Shown here: piece by piece, positions 9,353 to 21,346 of the stretch | Layout of the letters: every line of letters begins with the position of its first letter | Numbering within the stretch: position 1 is the first letter of the stretch | DNA from: an uncultured Pelagibacteraceae bacterium | Lineage (GTDB): Bacteria; Pseudomonadota; Alphaproteobacteria; Pelagibacterales; Pelagibacteraceae | Length of the DNA: 54,517 nucleotides | Assembly (NCBI GenBank): GCA_902563555.1 | Contig: CACEXM010000007.1 | Location: forward strand, 1-54,517 | Reading direction: 5' to 3' | Position numbers and translations under genes: made by a program | Notes under the pieces: generated by a model | Told to the model about the DNA's origin: nothing | Databases searched by the model: none | The model's input: the letters and a program-made list of their open reading frames with translations, nothing else

Positions 9353-11266
9353 TTATTTTTGTTTTTGTAAGATAATATTTGAATTTAATACATCTAAAAT
9401 TTGTTCTTCAATAGAAATGCTATCTAAATTTGCGAGTTTATACATGTTTTCAGGTTTGTCTTGATCAATAAAAATATCTGGAAGTTTCATTGATCTAAAT
9501 TTTAAATTTGAGTCCATTAATCCTTTTTTTGATAAAAAATCAATTACATGAGAACCAAATCCACCAATCGATCCCTCCTCAATGGTTACAATTGCCTCAT
9601 GTGTTGTTGCTAATTGCCATATCAAATTTTCATCCAACGGCTTGGCAAATCTCGCATCCACTATTGAAATATTAATACCTTTTTTTTTTAAATTTTCTGA
9701 TGCTTTTAAACTTTCACTTAATCTCGCACCAAAGTTGATTAAGGCTAACTTTTTTCCCTCTTGAATAATTCTTGATTTACCAATTTCTATCTTTTCATTA
9801 ATTGATGGCAATATTGATCCAATACCGGTCCCTCTTGGATACCTGAATGCGCAGGGTCTATCATTAATTTCTGTAGAAGTGTTAATCATTCTTACCAACT
9901 CAGCCTCATCGCTTGCAGCCATCACAATAAAATTTGGAAGTGTTGCTAAATAAGTCGTATCAAAACTACCTGCATGTGTAGGTCCATCAGCTCCAACTAA
10001 TCCTGCTCTATCTATTGCAAATCTTACAGGTAAACTCTGTATTGCAACATCATGAACGACTTGATCATATGCTCTCTGAAGAAAAGTTGAATAAATTGCT
10101 GCATAAGGTTTATAATTCTCAGTCGCTAAGCCGGCTGCAAAAGTAACAGCGTGTTGTTCAGCAATACCAACATCATAAGTTCTATCTGGAAATTCTTTTC
10201 TAAAATTGCTTAATCCAGTTCCATCTGGCATTGCTGCTGTTATTGCAACAATTTTACTATCTTTTTTCGCGTGTTGTATCAGAGTATCAGCAAAAACTTT
10301 GGTGTATGACGGTATTTTACTGGAACTTTTTTCCTGTTCTCCAGTCTTTACATTAAATTTGGATACACCATGATAATGATCTTTTGCTTCCTCAGCAAAA
10401 GAATAGCCTTTTCCTTTTTTTGTTTTTATATGAATTAATATTGGACCTTGGTGTTTTGAATCCCTTGCATTTCTTAAAATTGGAATCAATGAAGAGAGAT
10501 CATGGCCATCGATAGGACCAATATAATAGAAACCTAATGAACTAAATAAAGTTCCACCAGTTACAGCTGATCTTAATAAATCTTCAGCTTTGCCCGCTTT
10601 TGCACTAAATCTTTTTGAAAATGCTGATGTAATCAATTTTATAGTTTCTCTTAAACTAAAATATATTTTACCAGAAAAAATTTTAGCTAAATATGTTCCC
10701 ATTGCTCCAACAGGCCTTGCAATTGACATGTCGTTATCATTTAATATCACAATCATTTTGGTCTTTGAGGCACCCGCATTATTCATGGCTTCATAAGCCA
10801 TACCTGCACTTATTGCACCATCACCAATCACTGCTATAACATTTTCTGATTTTTTTGATAATTTATTTGCTTCTGCAATTCCCAAAGCTGATGAAATTGA
10901 AGTGGAGCTATGAGCAGCTCCAAAGGGATCATATTCACTTTCTAAACGTTTCGTAAATCCAGAGAGACCTCCTCCTTGCCGAAGTGTTCTTATTTTATCT
11001 TTTCTTCCTGTTAAAATTTTATGTGGATAACATTGGTGTCCTACATCCCAAATTAATTTATCACTTGGTGTATTAAAAATATAATGTAATGCTACGCTTA
11101 ATTCTACAACACCCAAACTAGCACCCAAATGTCCTCCAGTAACTGATACTGCATCTATCATTTCCTCTCTTAATTCATCAGCAACCTTTTGCAGTTTTGT
11201 CTCAGGAACTTTTTTTAAGTCTGATGGAAAATTAATCTGATCTAAAAATTCGTAATTTTTTTTCAT
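9353..11266 (-). CDS. dxs: 1-deoxy-D-xylulose-5-phosphate synthase
   Basis: Thiamine-diphosphate enzyme condensing pyruvate and glyceraldehyde 3-phosphate into DXP, the entry to the MEP isoprenoid pathway and to thiazole synthesis. The 637-aa protein carries the TPP motif beginning [18 protein letters not shown] near residue 150, the catalytic Glu in [13 protein letters not shown] and [14 protein letters not shown] in the transketolase-like middle domain. The start overlaps the ispA stop, giving the usual xseB-ispA-dxs isoprenoid operon. Only 5 bp separate its stop from that of aroC. Confidence 0.97.
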   Translation of the reverse strand: MKKNYEFLDQINFPSDLKKVPETKLQKVADELREEMIDAVSVTGGHLGASLGVVELSVALHYIFNTPSDKLIWDVGHQCYPHKILTGRKDKIRTLRQGGGLSGFTKRLESEYDPFGAAHSSTSISSALGIAEANKLSKKSENVIAVIGDGAISAGMAYEAMNNAGASKTKMIVILNDNDMSIARPVGAMGTYLAKIFSGKIYFSLRETIKLITSAFSKRFSAKAGKAEDLLRSAVTGGTLFSSLGFYYIGPIDGHDLSSLIPILRNARDSKHQGPILIHIKTKKGKGYSFAEEAKDHYHGVSKFNVKTGEQEKSSSKIPSYTKVFADTLIQHAKKDSKIVAITAAMPDGTGLSNFRKEFPDRTYDVGIAEQHAVTFAAGLATENYKPYAAIYSTFLQRAYDQVVHDVAIQSLPVRFAIDRAGLVGADGPTHAGSFDTTYLATLPNFIVMAASDEAELVRMINTSTEINDRPCAFRYPRGTGIGSILPSINEKIEIGKSRIIQEGKKLALINFGARLSESLKASENLKKKGINISIVDARFAKPLDENLIWQLATTHEAIVTIEEGSIGGFGSHVIDFLSKKGLMDSNLKFRSMKLPDIFIDQDKPENMYKLANLDSISIEEQILDVLNSNIILQKQK

Positions 11267-12135
11267 TTATTTCTATTTAAAATATAATTTAAGGTTTCAG
11301 TTAAATTCTTAGATTTTGGTCCATACTTTTTTAACTTAGTATTTATTTTTAACATTAGCTTATTTGCATATTTAATAGTATTTTTATCTCCTAGTAAACT
11401 AATAAGAGTTGCTTTACCTTTTTTTTTATCTTTTCCAGTTTTTTTTCCTGCAGCTAAAAGATTTCCATTATAATCAATTAAATCATCAGCAACCTGAAAT
11501 AGTAAACCTATATCAGCTCCAATATTTTCAAATTTTTGGATATCTTTTTTACTTTTGTTCTTTAATATCAATGGAGCTACACAACAAAAACTAAAAAGTT
11601 TTCCAGTTTTTTTTATTTCCATTTCAATTATTTTTTTTTCTGAAATTCTCTTATGTTCATAGCTAAGATCTAAATATTGACCACCAGCAATCCCAAGATG
11701 TCCAGAACTCTCAGAAATTTTATTAATTAATCTAATTTTTGTTTTTTCATTGACATTCAAATCTTTATGACTCAAAATTTCGAATGCCATAGTTAAGAGT
11801 GAGTTCCCAGCAAGAACAGCTGTAGACTCTCCAAATTTAATATGAGTAGAAGGCTTGCCTCGTCTTATTAAATCATTATCCATACATGGTAAATCATCAT
11901 GAATAAGTGAATAAGCATGAATACATTCAACTGCAGCACCAATAATTAATAAAGTTTTATAATTTAAATTAAATATTGATCCGACATCAACTAGTATTTT
12001 TGATCTTATTTTTTTGCCACCCGAAAATAATCCATATTGCATTGGGACAATCAGCTCTGATTTTTTTTGCTTTTTTATAAATCTTTTTAAAAAAACATTT
12101 GTATCTTTAGCAATTTTATTTAGTTTTTTTTGCAT
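11263..12135 (-). CDS. ispA: geranyl/farnesyl diphosphate synthase
   Basis: Short-chain prenyltransferase making FPP from IPP and DMAPP/GPP. The 290-aa protein has GGKKIRSKI, a first aspartate motif [10 protein letters not shown] with the two-residue insertion (DDxxxxD) typical of bacterial FPP synthases, and a second motif QVADDLIDY followed by [12 protein letters not shown]. It overlaps xseB upstream by 20 bp and dxs downstream by 4 bp, so the three are almost certainly co-translated. Together with ispB at 6595 this gives the window one short-chain and one long-chain synthase. Confidence 0.95.
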   Translation of the reverse strand: MQKKLNKIAKDTNVFLKRFIKKQKKSELIVPMQYGLFSGGKKIRSKILVDVGSIFNLNYKTLLIIGAAVECIHAYSLIHDDLPCMDNDLIRRGKPSTHIKFGESTAVLAGNSLLTMAFEILSHKDLNVNEKTKIRLINKISESSGHLGIAGGQYLDLSYEHKRISEKKIIEMEIKKTGKLFSFCCVAPLILKNKSKKDIQKFENIGADIGLLFQVADDLIDYNGNLLAAGKKTGKDKKKGKATLISLLGDKNTIKYANKLMLKINTKLKKYGPKSKNLTETLNYILNRNK

Positions 12136-12370
12136 TATTTTTGGAAGTTATCTTAGATATATTATCTTTAGTTGTTGTATTAATGTCGATGACTTTTTTT
12201 TTAAATTTTTTCTCGATAATATTGTTTAGTTTTATCAAATTTTGATATTTTTCAATTGAATTTTGTAAATCTTTTTGACTTTCTAAATCCTCAATTATTT
12301 TATTAGCTTCGAAAGTTAATTCCTCCAGAGACGAAGATTCATAATCATTTGGTAAATCTTTATCTTTCAT
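12116..12370 (-). CDS. xseB: exodeoxyribonuclease VII small subunit
   Basis: Small helical subunit that binds XseA in the ExoVII single-strand DNA nuclease. The 84-aa protein has the family core LSFEE-like segment SLEELTFEANKIIEDLES followed by a helical pair, with a lysine-rich tail. The position directly upstream of ispA and dxs is the conserved order and supports the call strongly, because the protein is short and divergent. Only 20 bp separate its ATG from that of the divergent Sua5-type gene. Confidence 0.88.
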   Translation of the reverse strand: MKDKDLPNDYESSSLEELTFEANKIIEDLESQKDLQNSIEKYQNLIKLNNIIEKKFKKKVIDINTTTKDNISKITSKNNAKKTK

Positions 12371-12375
12371 ATAAT
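12370..12375 (+). promoter_or_regulatory. perfect -10 box for the Sua5-type gene
   Basis: TATAAT lies 15 nt before ATG at 12391 and overlaps the xseB start codon on the opposite strand. The -35 region (about 12347-12353) falls inside xseB and is weak. The implied leader is about 8 nt. Confidence 0.45.
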
Positions 12376-12390
12376 ACTCTCAAATAATAC

Positions 12391-13338
12391 ATGAAAATGA
12401 ATCTTGCAAATATTAAAAAAGCAAAAAAACTGCTTAATAAAAGGGAGTGTATTGCTATACCTACAGAAACAGTTTATGGTTTAGCTGGTAATGCTTACTC
12501 AGGCCAAGCCTGTCAAAAAATATACAAGCTTAAAAAAAGACCAAAAAATAACCCACTGATAGTTCATTATCTGAATATTCAAAGGTTGAAAAAAGATTGT
12601 CATTTTAACGATGACTTTATTAGATTATATAAAAAATTTTGTCCTGGTCCTTTAACATTTATTCTAAATCTTAAAAAATCATCAAAAATTTCAAAAATAA
12701 TTACCAATAAAAAGAATGTATTAGCAGTAAGATTTCCACGGCACTCGGTCACAAGAAGATTACTAAAAATTTTAGAATTTCCTTTAGCGGCTCCAAGTGC
12801 TAATCCCTCATCTAGGGTAAGTGCTGTTACATCTGCTGATGTAAAAGAGGATTTTGGGAAAAAAATAAAGTACGTACTTGAGGGTGGAAAATCATCTATT
12901 GGAGTGGAATCAACAATTATTGATCTCAGAAAGAATCCTCAAATCTTAAGATTGGGTGGTCTAAATGTTTCAACTATTCAAAAAATACTGAGAAAAAAAA
13001 TATCGATAAATAACAAACCTTCAAAGATCGTCTCACCAGGTCAATTTAAGGTTCATTATTCACCAGGTTTGCCCATCAGACTTAATGCAAAAAATATTCG
13101 TAAAGATGAAGCATACTTGTTGATTAGAAAGAAAAAAGTAAGTAAATCAAATTATTATTTTTTGTCAGAAAAAGGAAATCTAAAAGAGGCTGCAAAAAAT
13201 TTATATTCTACTTTGAGAAAAATTAAAAAAAAGAAATATATCTCAATAGCAGTATGTAAAATTCCTGATAGAGGATATGGTAAAACTATTAATGATAGGT
13301 TATTAAGAGCATCAAGATTCAATGAAAAAAACACTTGA
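12391..13338 (+). CDS. L-threonylcarbamoyladenylate synthase (Sua5/YrdC family)
   Basis: First step of t6A37 tRNA modification: threonine, bicarbonate and ATP form threonylcarbamoyl-AMP. The 315-aa length is the long Sua5 form. A YrdC domain covers about residues 8-190, with ECIAIPTETVYGLAGNA, KKRPKNNPLIVH, GPLTFIL, AVRFPRH, PLAAPSANPSSRVS and GVESTIIDL. A linker with VSPGQFKVHYSP leads to the C-terminal Sua5 domain. Its last 17 bp overlap the ABC ATPase gene, so the three genes to 14838 are probably one transcript, though no functional link is evident. Confidence 0.92.
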   Translation: MKMNLANIKKAKKLLNKRECIAIPTETVYGLAGNAYSGQACQKIYKLKKRPKNNPLIVHYLNIQRLKKDCHFNDDFIRLYKKFCPGPLTFILNLKKSSKISKIITNKKNVLAVRFPRHSVTRRLLKILEFPLAAPSANPSSRVSAVTSADVKEDFGKKIKYVLEGGKSSIGVESTIIDLRKNPQILRLGGLNVSTIQKILRKKISINNKPSKIVSPGQFKVHYSPGLPIRLNAKNIRKDEAYLLIRKKKVSKSNYYFLSEKGNLKEAAKNLYSTLRKIKKKKYISIAVCKIPDRGYGKTINDRLLRASRFNEKNT

Positions 13339-14050
13339 AGTAATAGGATTATCAAAAACTTATAATTCAAAAGAAGCAGTAAAAGAGATTTCTTTTAAAG
13401 TAAATCAAAATGAAATTATTGGGATACTTGGTCCTAACGGGTGTGGAAAAACTACTACAATCGGTATGATTTTAGGTTTATTAAAACCATCAAAAGGAAA
13501 GGTTTTAATAAATGGAGTCGAAATTGAAAACCAACGTGTAGATTTATTAAACCAATTAAATTTTATATCACCTTATATAGAGTTACCAAAAAAATTGACA
13601 GTCAGACAAAATTTAGAAGTTTATGGGAGGCTTTATGATGTGAATAAACATAAGGTAAAAATTGATTATCTGTGTGAAAAATTAAGACTCTACGAATTCA
13701 TTGATAAATTAACCGGAGAGTTGTCATCTGGTCAAAAAAATAGGGTTAGTCTTGCAAAGTCAATAATTAATAATCCAAAAGTTTTACTTCTTGATGAACC
13801 TACAGCATCACTTGATCCTGAAACAGGTGATTTTGTAAGAAGTTTTTTGGAGGAATATCAACAGGAAAATAAAACATCAATTCTATTAGCATCACATAAT
13901 ATGGCAGAGGTAGAGAGACTATGTTCTTCAGTTTTAATGATGAACAAAGGATCAATTATTGATGAGGGTAGACCGGAGGAATTAATTAAAAAACATGGAA
14001 GAAAAAATATGGAAGAAGTTTTTTTAAAACTTACAAGGGAAAAAGTATGA
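13322..14050 (+). CDS. ABC-2 type transporter, ATP-binding protein
   Basis: ATPase subunit of an ABC exporter. The 242-aa protein has Walker A GPNGCGKTT near residues 37-45, signature LSSGQKNRVSLAKS, Walker B KVLLLDEPTASLD and the H-loop SHNMAEVERL. No membrane segments. It overlaps the permease gene by 4 bp. The pair resembles YadG/YadH-like or daunorubicin-resistance-type ABC-2 systems; the substrate is not readable from sequence. Confidence 0.92.
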   Translation: MKKTLEVIGLSKTYNSKEAVKEISFKVNQNEIIGILGPNGCGKTTTIGMILGLLKPSKGKVLINGVEIENQRVDLLNQLNFISPYIELPKKLTVRQNLEVYGRLYDVNKHKVKIDYLCEKLRLYEFIDKLTGELSSGQKNRVSLAKSIINNPKVLLLDEPTASLDPETGDFVRSFLEEYQQENKTSILLASHNMAEVERLCSSVLMMNKGSIIDEGRPEELIKKHGRKNMEEVFLKLTREKV

Positions 14051-14838
14051 ATTTCAATAAAATGTATGGTCTTTTCCTAAGACATTTTTATTTAATTAAA
14101 AGTTCTTTACCAAGAATTTTGGATTTAATTTATTGGCCGACAATTCAAATAATTTTATGGGGTTTTATCTCAAAGTTCTTTTCAATACATAGTGACTACT
14201 ATAGCAATACTTTAGGAGTAATTTTAACATGTGCAATACTTTATGATATTCTTTTTAGATCAAGCATTAGTTTTAACATGCTTTTTTTAGAGGAAATCTG
14301 GAGTAGAAATTTCACAAATTTGTTTATAGCTCCACTTAAGCTTAAAGAAATTATTGTTTCATTAATTTTTACAGCTTTGATAAGAACTTTAATAGGATTG
14401 GTTCCTGCGATAATGCTAACCTCTCCTCTATTTGGTGTATCAATTTTAAAATTGGGATTACCACTTTTATTCCTATTTCTAAGTTTATATCTTTTTGGTA
14501 TAACACTTGGGTTGTTTGTGAGTTCAGGACTAATTAGATTTGGTCCATCATTTGAAAATATTGCATGGTCGTCCCTTTTTTTACTAGCTCCTTTGGGATG
14601 CATATACTATCCAATAGAAATTCTACCAGAATTATTTCAATTCATAGCAAAAGGTTTGCCACTTGTTTATATTTTTGATGAGACTAGAAACATACTTCTA
14701 AATGGGTCAATTGATTATACAAATTTGAAACAAGCATATTTATTAAACCTGATCTATTTAATCATTGGAATAGTTCTATTTTATTTATCTTTTTTGAGAG
14801 CTCGAATTAAAGGAACATTAATTAACATGGGTGAATAA
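14047..14838 (+). CDS. ABC-2 type transporter, permease
   Basis: Integral membrane partner of the preceding ATPase, 263 aa with about six hydrophobic segments. It shows the ABC-2 features of an N-terminal amphipathic stretch (YGLFLRHFYLIKSS), a first membrane span around PTIQIILWGFISKFF, and the late FLLAPLGCIYYPIEILPE re-entrant-like segment before the last spans. The start overlaps the ATPase stop (ATGA). The stop is 1 bp from the CCA end of tRNA-Arg on the other strand. Confidence 0.88.
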   Translation: MNFNKMYGLFLRHFYLIKSSLPRILDLIYWPTIQIILWGFISKFFSIHSDYYSNTLGVILTCAILYDILFRSSISFNMLFLEEIWSRNFTNLFIAPLKLKEIIVSLIFTALIRTLIGLVPAIMLTSPLFGVSILKLGLPLLFLFLSLYLFGITLGLFVSSGLIRFGPSFENIAWSSLFLLAPLGCIYYPIEILPELFQFIAKGLPLVYIFDETRNILLNGSIDYTNLKQAYLLNLIYLIIGIVLFYLSFLRARIKGTLINMGE

Positions 14839-14839
14839 T

Positions 14840-14916
14840 TGGTGCGCCTGCTAGGAGTCGAACCCAGAACCTCCTGATCCGAAGTCAGGCGCTCTATCCA
14901 GTTGAGCTACAAGCGC
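14840..14916 (-). tRNA. tRNA-Arg (anticodon UCG)
   Basis: Reads 5' to 3' on the minus strand as a 77-nt cloverleaf. The acceptor GCGCTTG pairs with CAGGCGC, the anticodon stem CCTGA/TCAGG holds loop CTTCGGA with anticodon TCG, the T arm has TTCGA, and ACCA is encoded at the 3' end. It would read CGA and related CGN codons. The promoter must lie in the 23 bp before rluD or inside rluD. Confidence 0.96.
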
Positions 14917-14939
14917 ATATAATATTAATATATCATTTT

Positions 14940-15920
14940 ATGAAAAAAAAAATAAATTTGATTGTAGAAGAAAGTAATAAGAATATGCGTATAGACGTTT
15001 TTATTAATAGTAAGGAAAATGAGATAAGTAGAACTAGAATAAAAAACTTAATTTTAAGTAAGAAGCTTAAGATTAATAATAAAGTTATCTCAGATCCTGC
15101 CAAAAAGGTTTTAAAAAACGATGCTATAGAATTAATAGTTCCAGAGCCTAAAAAAGCTTCTCTGAAACCATTTAAATTCAAATTAGATATTATTCATGAG
15201 GACAAAGATATAATAGTACTAAACAAACCAGCAGGTATCGTAATGCATCCAGGCGCTGGGAATTTTGACAATACCATTGTAAACGCATTAGTAAATTACG
15301 ATAAAGATTCTCTTTCGAATATTGGTGATGAACTTAGACCAGGAATAGTACACAGGATAGACAAAAATACATCAGGTTTAGTAGTCATAGCAAAAAATAA
15401 TCTATCGCATGAGAACTTATCTAATCAGTTTAATAAACACTCTATAACAAGAGTTTATCAATTATTAATATGGGGAAAAGTTAGGCCTTCCAGGGGAAAA
15501 ATTGAAACTTTAATAACACGAAGTTCAAAGAATAGACAAATGATGGAAATTAGTCGGACTAAAGGAAAAAAAGCAATTACTAATTATAGAACTATTGAAA
15601 TTTTTGAAAATAAACACACACCAACTTTAAGTTTAGTAGAATGCAAACTTGAAACGGGTAGAACCCATCAAATTAGAGTTCACATGAATTTTTTAGGAAA
15701 TAGTATTGTTGGTGATGATAAATATAAAAAAAAGTTTAAGAAAATTAAAAACATCAATCCATTGATAGAGCAAAATTTAAATAGTCTTAATAGACAATTT
15801 CTTCATGCTAAGACACTAGGCTTCATTCACCCCACGAAAAGCAAAGAAATGGTTTTCAACTCAAATTTACCTTTTGAACTTGAGAATATTTTAAAAATAC
15901 TAAGAAATACTAATAAATAA
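14940..15920 (+). CDS. rluD: RluA/RluD family 23S rRNA pseudouridine synthase
   Basis: Isomerises specific uridines to pseudouridine in large-subunit rRNA. The 326-aa protein has an N-terminal S4-like RNA-binding segment (residues about 15-75, SRTRIKNLILSKKLKINNK) and a catalytic domain with VLNKPAGIVMHPG, then HRIDKNTSGLVVIAKN holding the catalytic Asp, and GRTHQIRVHMNFLGNSIVGD. Family is secure; assignment to RluD rather than RluC rests on overall layout and on rpoH being next, a common alphaproteobacterial order. Confidence 0.85.
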   Translation: MKKKINLIVEESNKNMRIDVFINSKENEISRTRIKNLILSKKLKINNKVISDPAKKVLKNDAIELIVPEPKKASLKPFKFKLDIIHEDKDIIVLNKPAGIVMHPGAGNFDNTIVNALVNYDKDSLSNIGDELRPGIVHRIDKNTSGLVVIAKNNLSHENLSNQFNKHSITRVYQLLIWGKVRPSRGKIETLITRSSKNRQMMEISRTKGKKAITNYRTIEIFENKHTPTLSLVECKLETGRTHQIRVHMNFLGNSIVGDDKYKKKFKKIKNINPLIEQNLNSLNRQFLHAKTLGFIHPTKSKEMVFNSNLPFELENILKILRNTNK

Positions 15921-15924
15921 ATCA

Positions 15925-15954
15925 TTGAAAAATATAAATAATTAATTAGATAAA
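15925..15954 (+). promoter_or_regulatory. candidate rpoH promoter
   Basis: TTGAAA (15925-15930), an 18-nt spacer and GATAAA (15949-15954) precede rpoH in the 40-bp gap. Only 6 nt separate the -10 box from ATG at 15961, so transcription would begin about at the start codon. Confidence 0.35.
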
Positions 15955-15960
15955 CTCATT

Positions 15961-18955
<2,995 letters not shown>

Positions 18956-18956
18956 A

Positions 18957-20288
18957 TTATTTTATTTTTTTTGATATTATATTTATGCATTTTGATAAAA
19001 GAATTTTATTTTCGCTTTCTCCCATAATTCTTATTTTTGATTCCGTCCCTGACTTTCTAACTAAAATTCTTCCTTTTCCCTTAATAAGTTTCTCTGCAAT
19101 TTTTACAATTTTTTTTATTTTTGGTTCATTAATAATATCTTTATTTTTTACATCAATATTTTTTAAGAGCTGAGGTGTTTTCTTAAATTTTTTAAAAAAT
19201 TCACTTGCTTTCTGTCCCTTTCTTAAAGCGAAAAGAACCTCTAAAGCCACAAGCAAACCATCTCCTGTTGTTGCAAATTTACCTAAAATTATGTGACCTG
19301 ATTGCTCACCACCCAGATTAAATTTATATTTTTGCATTTTTTCTTTTACATATCTGTCACCAACATTTGCTCTAATAAATTTTATTCCCTCTGATTCTAG
19401 ATATTTTTCTAAACCATAATTTGACATTAAGGTTCCAATTACCCCACCTTTCAACATTTTTTTATTTTTCCATCTTGTTGCTAGCGCAGCTATAATTTGG
19501 TCTCCATCAATGATATTGCTTTTCTCGTCACACATTATAATTCTATCCCCATCACCATCTAAAGATATACCAATATGAGCTTTATATTTTTTAACAGCTG
19601 ATCTAATTTTTCTTGGAAAAGTTGAACCACACCTTAGGTTTATATTTAAACCATTTGGATTTACACCAATTGGTATAACTTTAGCTCCCAATGATTTTAA
19701 CAACTCAGGCCCTGCTTTATAACCTGCGCCATTAGCACAATCAATAACAATTCTTAATCCCCTTAGATTAAACTCTTTTGTAAAATTTTTTTTTAATATT
19801 TTAATGTATTTTTTTGTGCCAGTTTCCAATCTTTTAACTCGCCCCATTTTTTTAGGTTGAGAAAGATATTTTGAAATTTTTTTATCTATAAGACTCTCAA
19901 TTTTTTTTTCAATTTGATCTGACAATTTCATTCCATCAGGACCAAATAACTTTAAGCCATTGTCATAGTATGGGTTGTGGGAAGCTGTAATCATTATTCC
20001 CATATTAGCTTTCATTTCTTTTGTAAGCATAGCCAATCCATTAGTCGGTAAAGGCCCAAGGGTATAAACATGCATACCAGCCGATGCTAATCCAGAAACA
20101 AGAGCAGGTTCAAGTGTATAACCAGATAACCTGGTATCTTTAGCTATTATAGCTATTTGTTTTTTTTTTTTCTGAGATTTGAAATAAATTCCACTTGCAA
20201 GTGCAAATTTAAAAAACATGTCTCCATTTATATATTTGCTGTTAACAGCTCCTCTTATTCCATCAGTTCCAAAATATTTTTTTGTCAT
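18957..20288 (-). CDS. glmM: phosphoglucosamine mutase
   Basis: Converts glucosamine-6-phosphate to glucosamine-1-phosphate for peptidoglycan and LPS precursors. The 443-aa alpha-D-phosphohexomutase starts with KYFGTDGIRGAVN. It has the phosphoserine loop GIMITASHNPYYDNG near residue 100, the metal site SLDGDGDRII, the sugar loop GGEQSGHII and the phosphate-binding end VRKSGTESKIRIM. ftsH-folP-glmM is the classic proteobacterial order, and the start overlaps the folP stop (TAATG). Confidence 0.97.
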   Translation of the reverse strand: MTKKYFGTDGIRGAVNSKYINGDMFFKFALASGIYFKSQKKKKQIAIIAKDTRLSGYTLEPALVSGLASAGMHVYTLGPLPTNGLAMLTKEMKANMGIMITASHNPYYDNGLKLFGPDGMKLSDQIEKKIESLIDKKISKYLSQPKKMGRVKRLETGTKKYIKILKKNFTKEFNLRGLRIVIDCANGAGYKAGPELLKSLGAKVIPIGVNPNGLNINLRCGSTFPRKIRSAVKKYKAHIGISLDGDGDRIIMCDEKSNIIDGDQIIAALATRWKNKKMLKGGVIGTLMSNYGLEKYLESEGIKFIRANVGDRYVKEKMQKYKFNLGGEQSGHIILGKFATTGDGLLVALEVLFALRKGQKASEFFKKFKKTPQLLKNIDVKNKDIINEPKIKKIVKIAEKLIKGKGRILVRKSGTESKIRIMGESENKILLSKCINIISKKIK

Positions 20289-21340
20289 TAATTTTTAATT
20301 AATTCATTAAAAACTTTAATTCCCTGTATTACTTCATTCACATCATGTATTCTAAGTATTTGTATGCCTTGCATCATCAAAAATATTGAGGATGCCATTG
20401 TTCCACCAACTCTAGTGTTACTATCATTTTTTTTAGATATTTCTTTAATAAATCTCTTTCTAGAATTTCCTACAAGTATAGGAAAACCTAAAGAATGGAA
20501 AATGGAAATTCCTCTAATTAGATTCATATTATGTTTCAAATTTTTTCCAAATCCAATTCCAGGATCTAAAATTATATTATTATGCTTAATACCCTTAGAT
20601 CTTATTAACTTAATCTTCTGTTCAAAAAAATCGTAAACATCTAATAACTCATTTTTGTAATAAGGGTTTTTTTGCATATTCTCAGGTATCCCTATTGAGT
20701 GTTGTATTACAAAAGGAATTTTATTTTTTTTTAAAACTGTTAAAGTTTTAGGATCGTAGTTTAATCCAGAAACATCATTGATTAACTTTACTCCTAATTC
20801 AATCCCACTTTGCATAATTTTTGATTTTCTTGTGTCTAAAGAAATTGGTATTTTTTTTACAATAAATTTTAGAATCTTATTGATTCTATTCCACTCATCT
20901 TTTTCTTTAACTGGCATAGACCCTGGTCTGGTCGACTCTCCACCGACATCAATTAAGTCTGCACCTTTTTTATACAAATTTATAGCTTGAGCCATGCCCT
21001 TTTTTCTTGTGTTAAATTTTCCTCCATCTGAAAAACTATCAGGAGTTAAATTTAATATCCCTAATATATTTGGTATCTTTCTAAAATTTAAGTTTGAAAA
21101 GTTTCTTTTTTTTGAATTAATTTTTTTTAAATCTAAATTTACTTTTTTCCTCAAGTTTTTTGGTAAATTTTTTATTTTATCTAAGGAAATTTTTTTTTTT
21201 GATTTTCTAGTTATGATTTCTATATGATCAAAAGATATTTCTTTTATTTGATGTAAAGATATTGATTTCTTTTTCTTAACTAATTTTTTTGAAAAATTAC
21301 CGTAGTAGAAATTACACGCTCTTGTGTAATATCTTTTCAT
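20288..21340 (-). CDS. folP: dihydropteroate synthase with N-terminal extension
   Basis: Makes 7,8-dihydropteroate from DHPP and p-aminobenzoate in folate synthesis. The TIM-barrel core begins near residue 90 with ILGILNLTPDSFSDGGKF, then DVGGESTRPGS, PISLDTRK, LINDVSGLNYD, ILDPGIGFGK, LVGNSRKRFI and a C-terminal RIHDV. At 350 aa it is about 70-80 residues longer than the usual enzyme. The extra part is a lysine-rich N-terminal region opening with KRYYTRACNFYYGNF, of unknown role. Related extensions occur in some alphaproteobacterial DHPS proteins. Located between ftsH and glmM as in many proteobacteria. Confidence 0.95.
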   Translation of the reverse strand: MKRYYTRACNFYYGNFSKKLVKKKKSISLHQIKEISFDHIEIITRKSKKKISLDKIKNLPKNLRKKVNLDLKKINSKKRNFSNLNFRKIPNILGILNLTPDSFSDGGKFNTRKKGMAQAINLYKKGADLIDVGGESTRPGSMPVKEKDEWNRINKILKFIVKKIPISLDTRKSKIMQSGIELGVKLINDVSGLNYDPKTLTVLKKNKIPFVIQHSIGIPENMQKNPYYKNELLDVYDFFEQKIKLIRSKGIKHNNIILDPGIGFGKNLKHNMNLIRGISIFHSLGFPILVGNSRKRFIKEISKKNDSNTRVGGTMASSIFLMMQGIQILRIHDVNEVIQGIKVFNELIKN

Positions 21341-21346
21341 TATTTA

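Noticed and set aside
18956..18956. TPP riboswitch for thiD or thiE
   Set aside because: thiD has a 1-bp upstream gap and thiE begins inside fba, so no leader exists.
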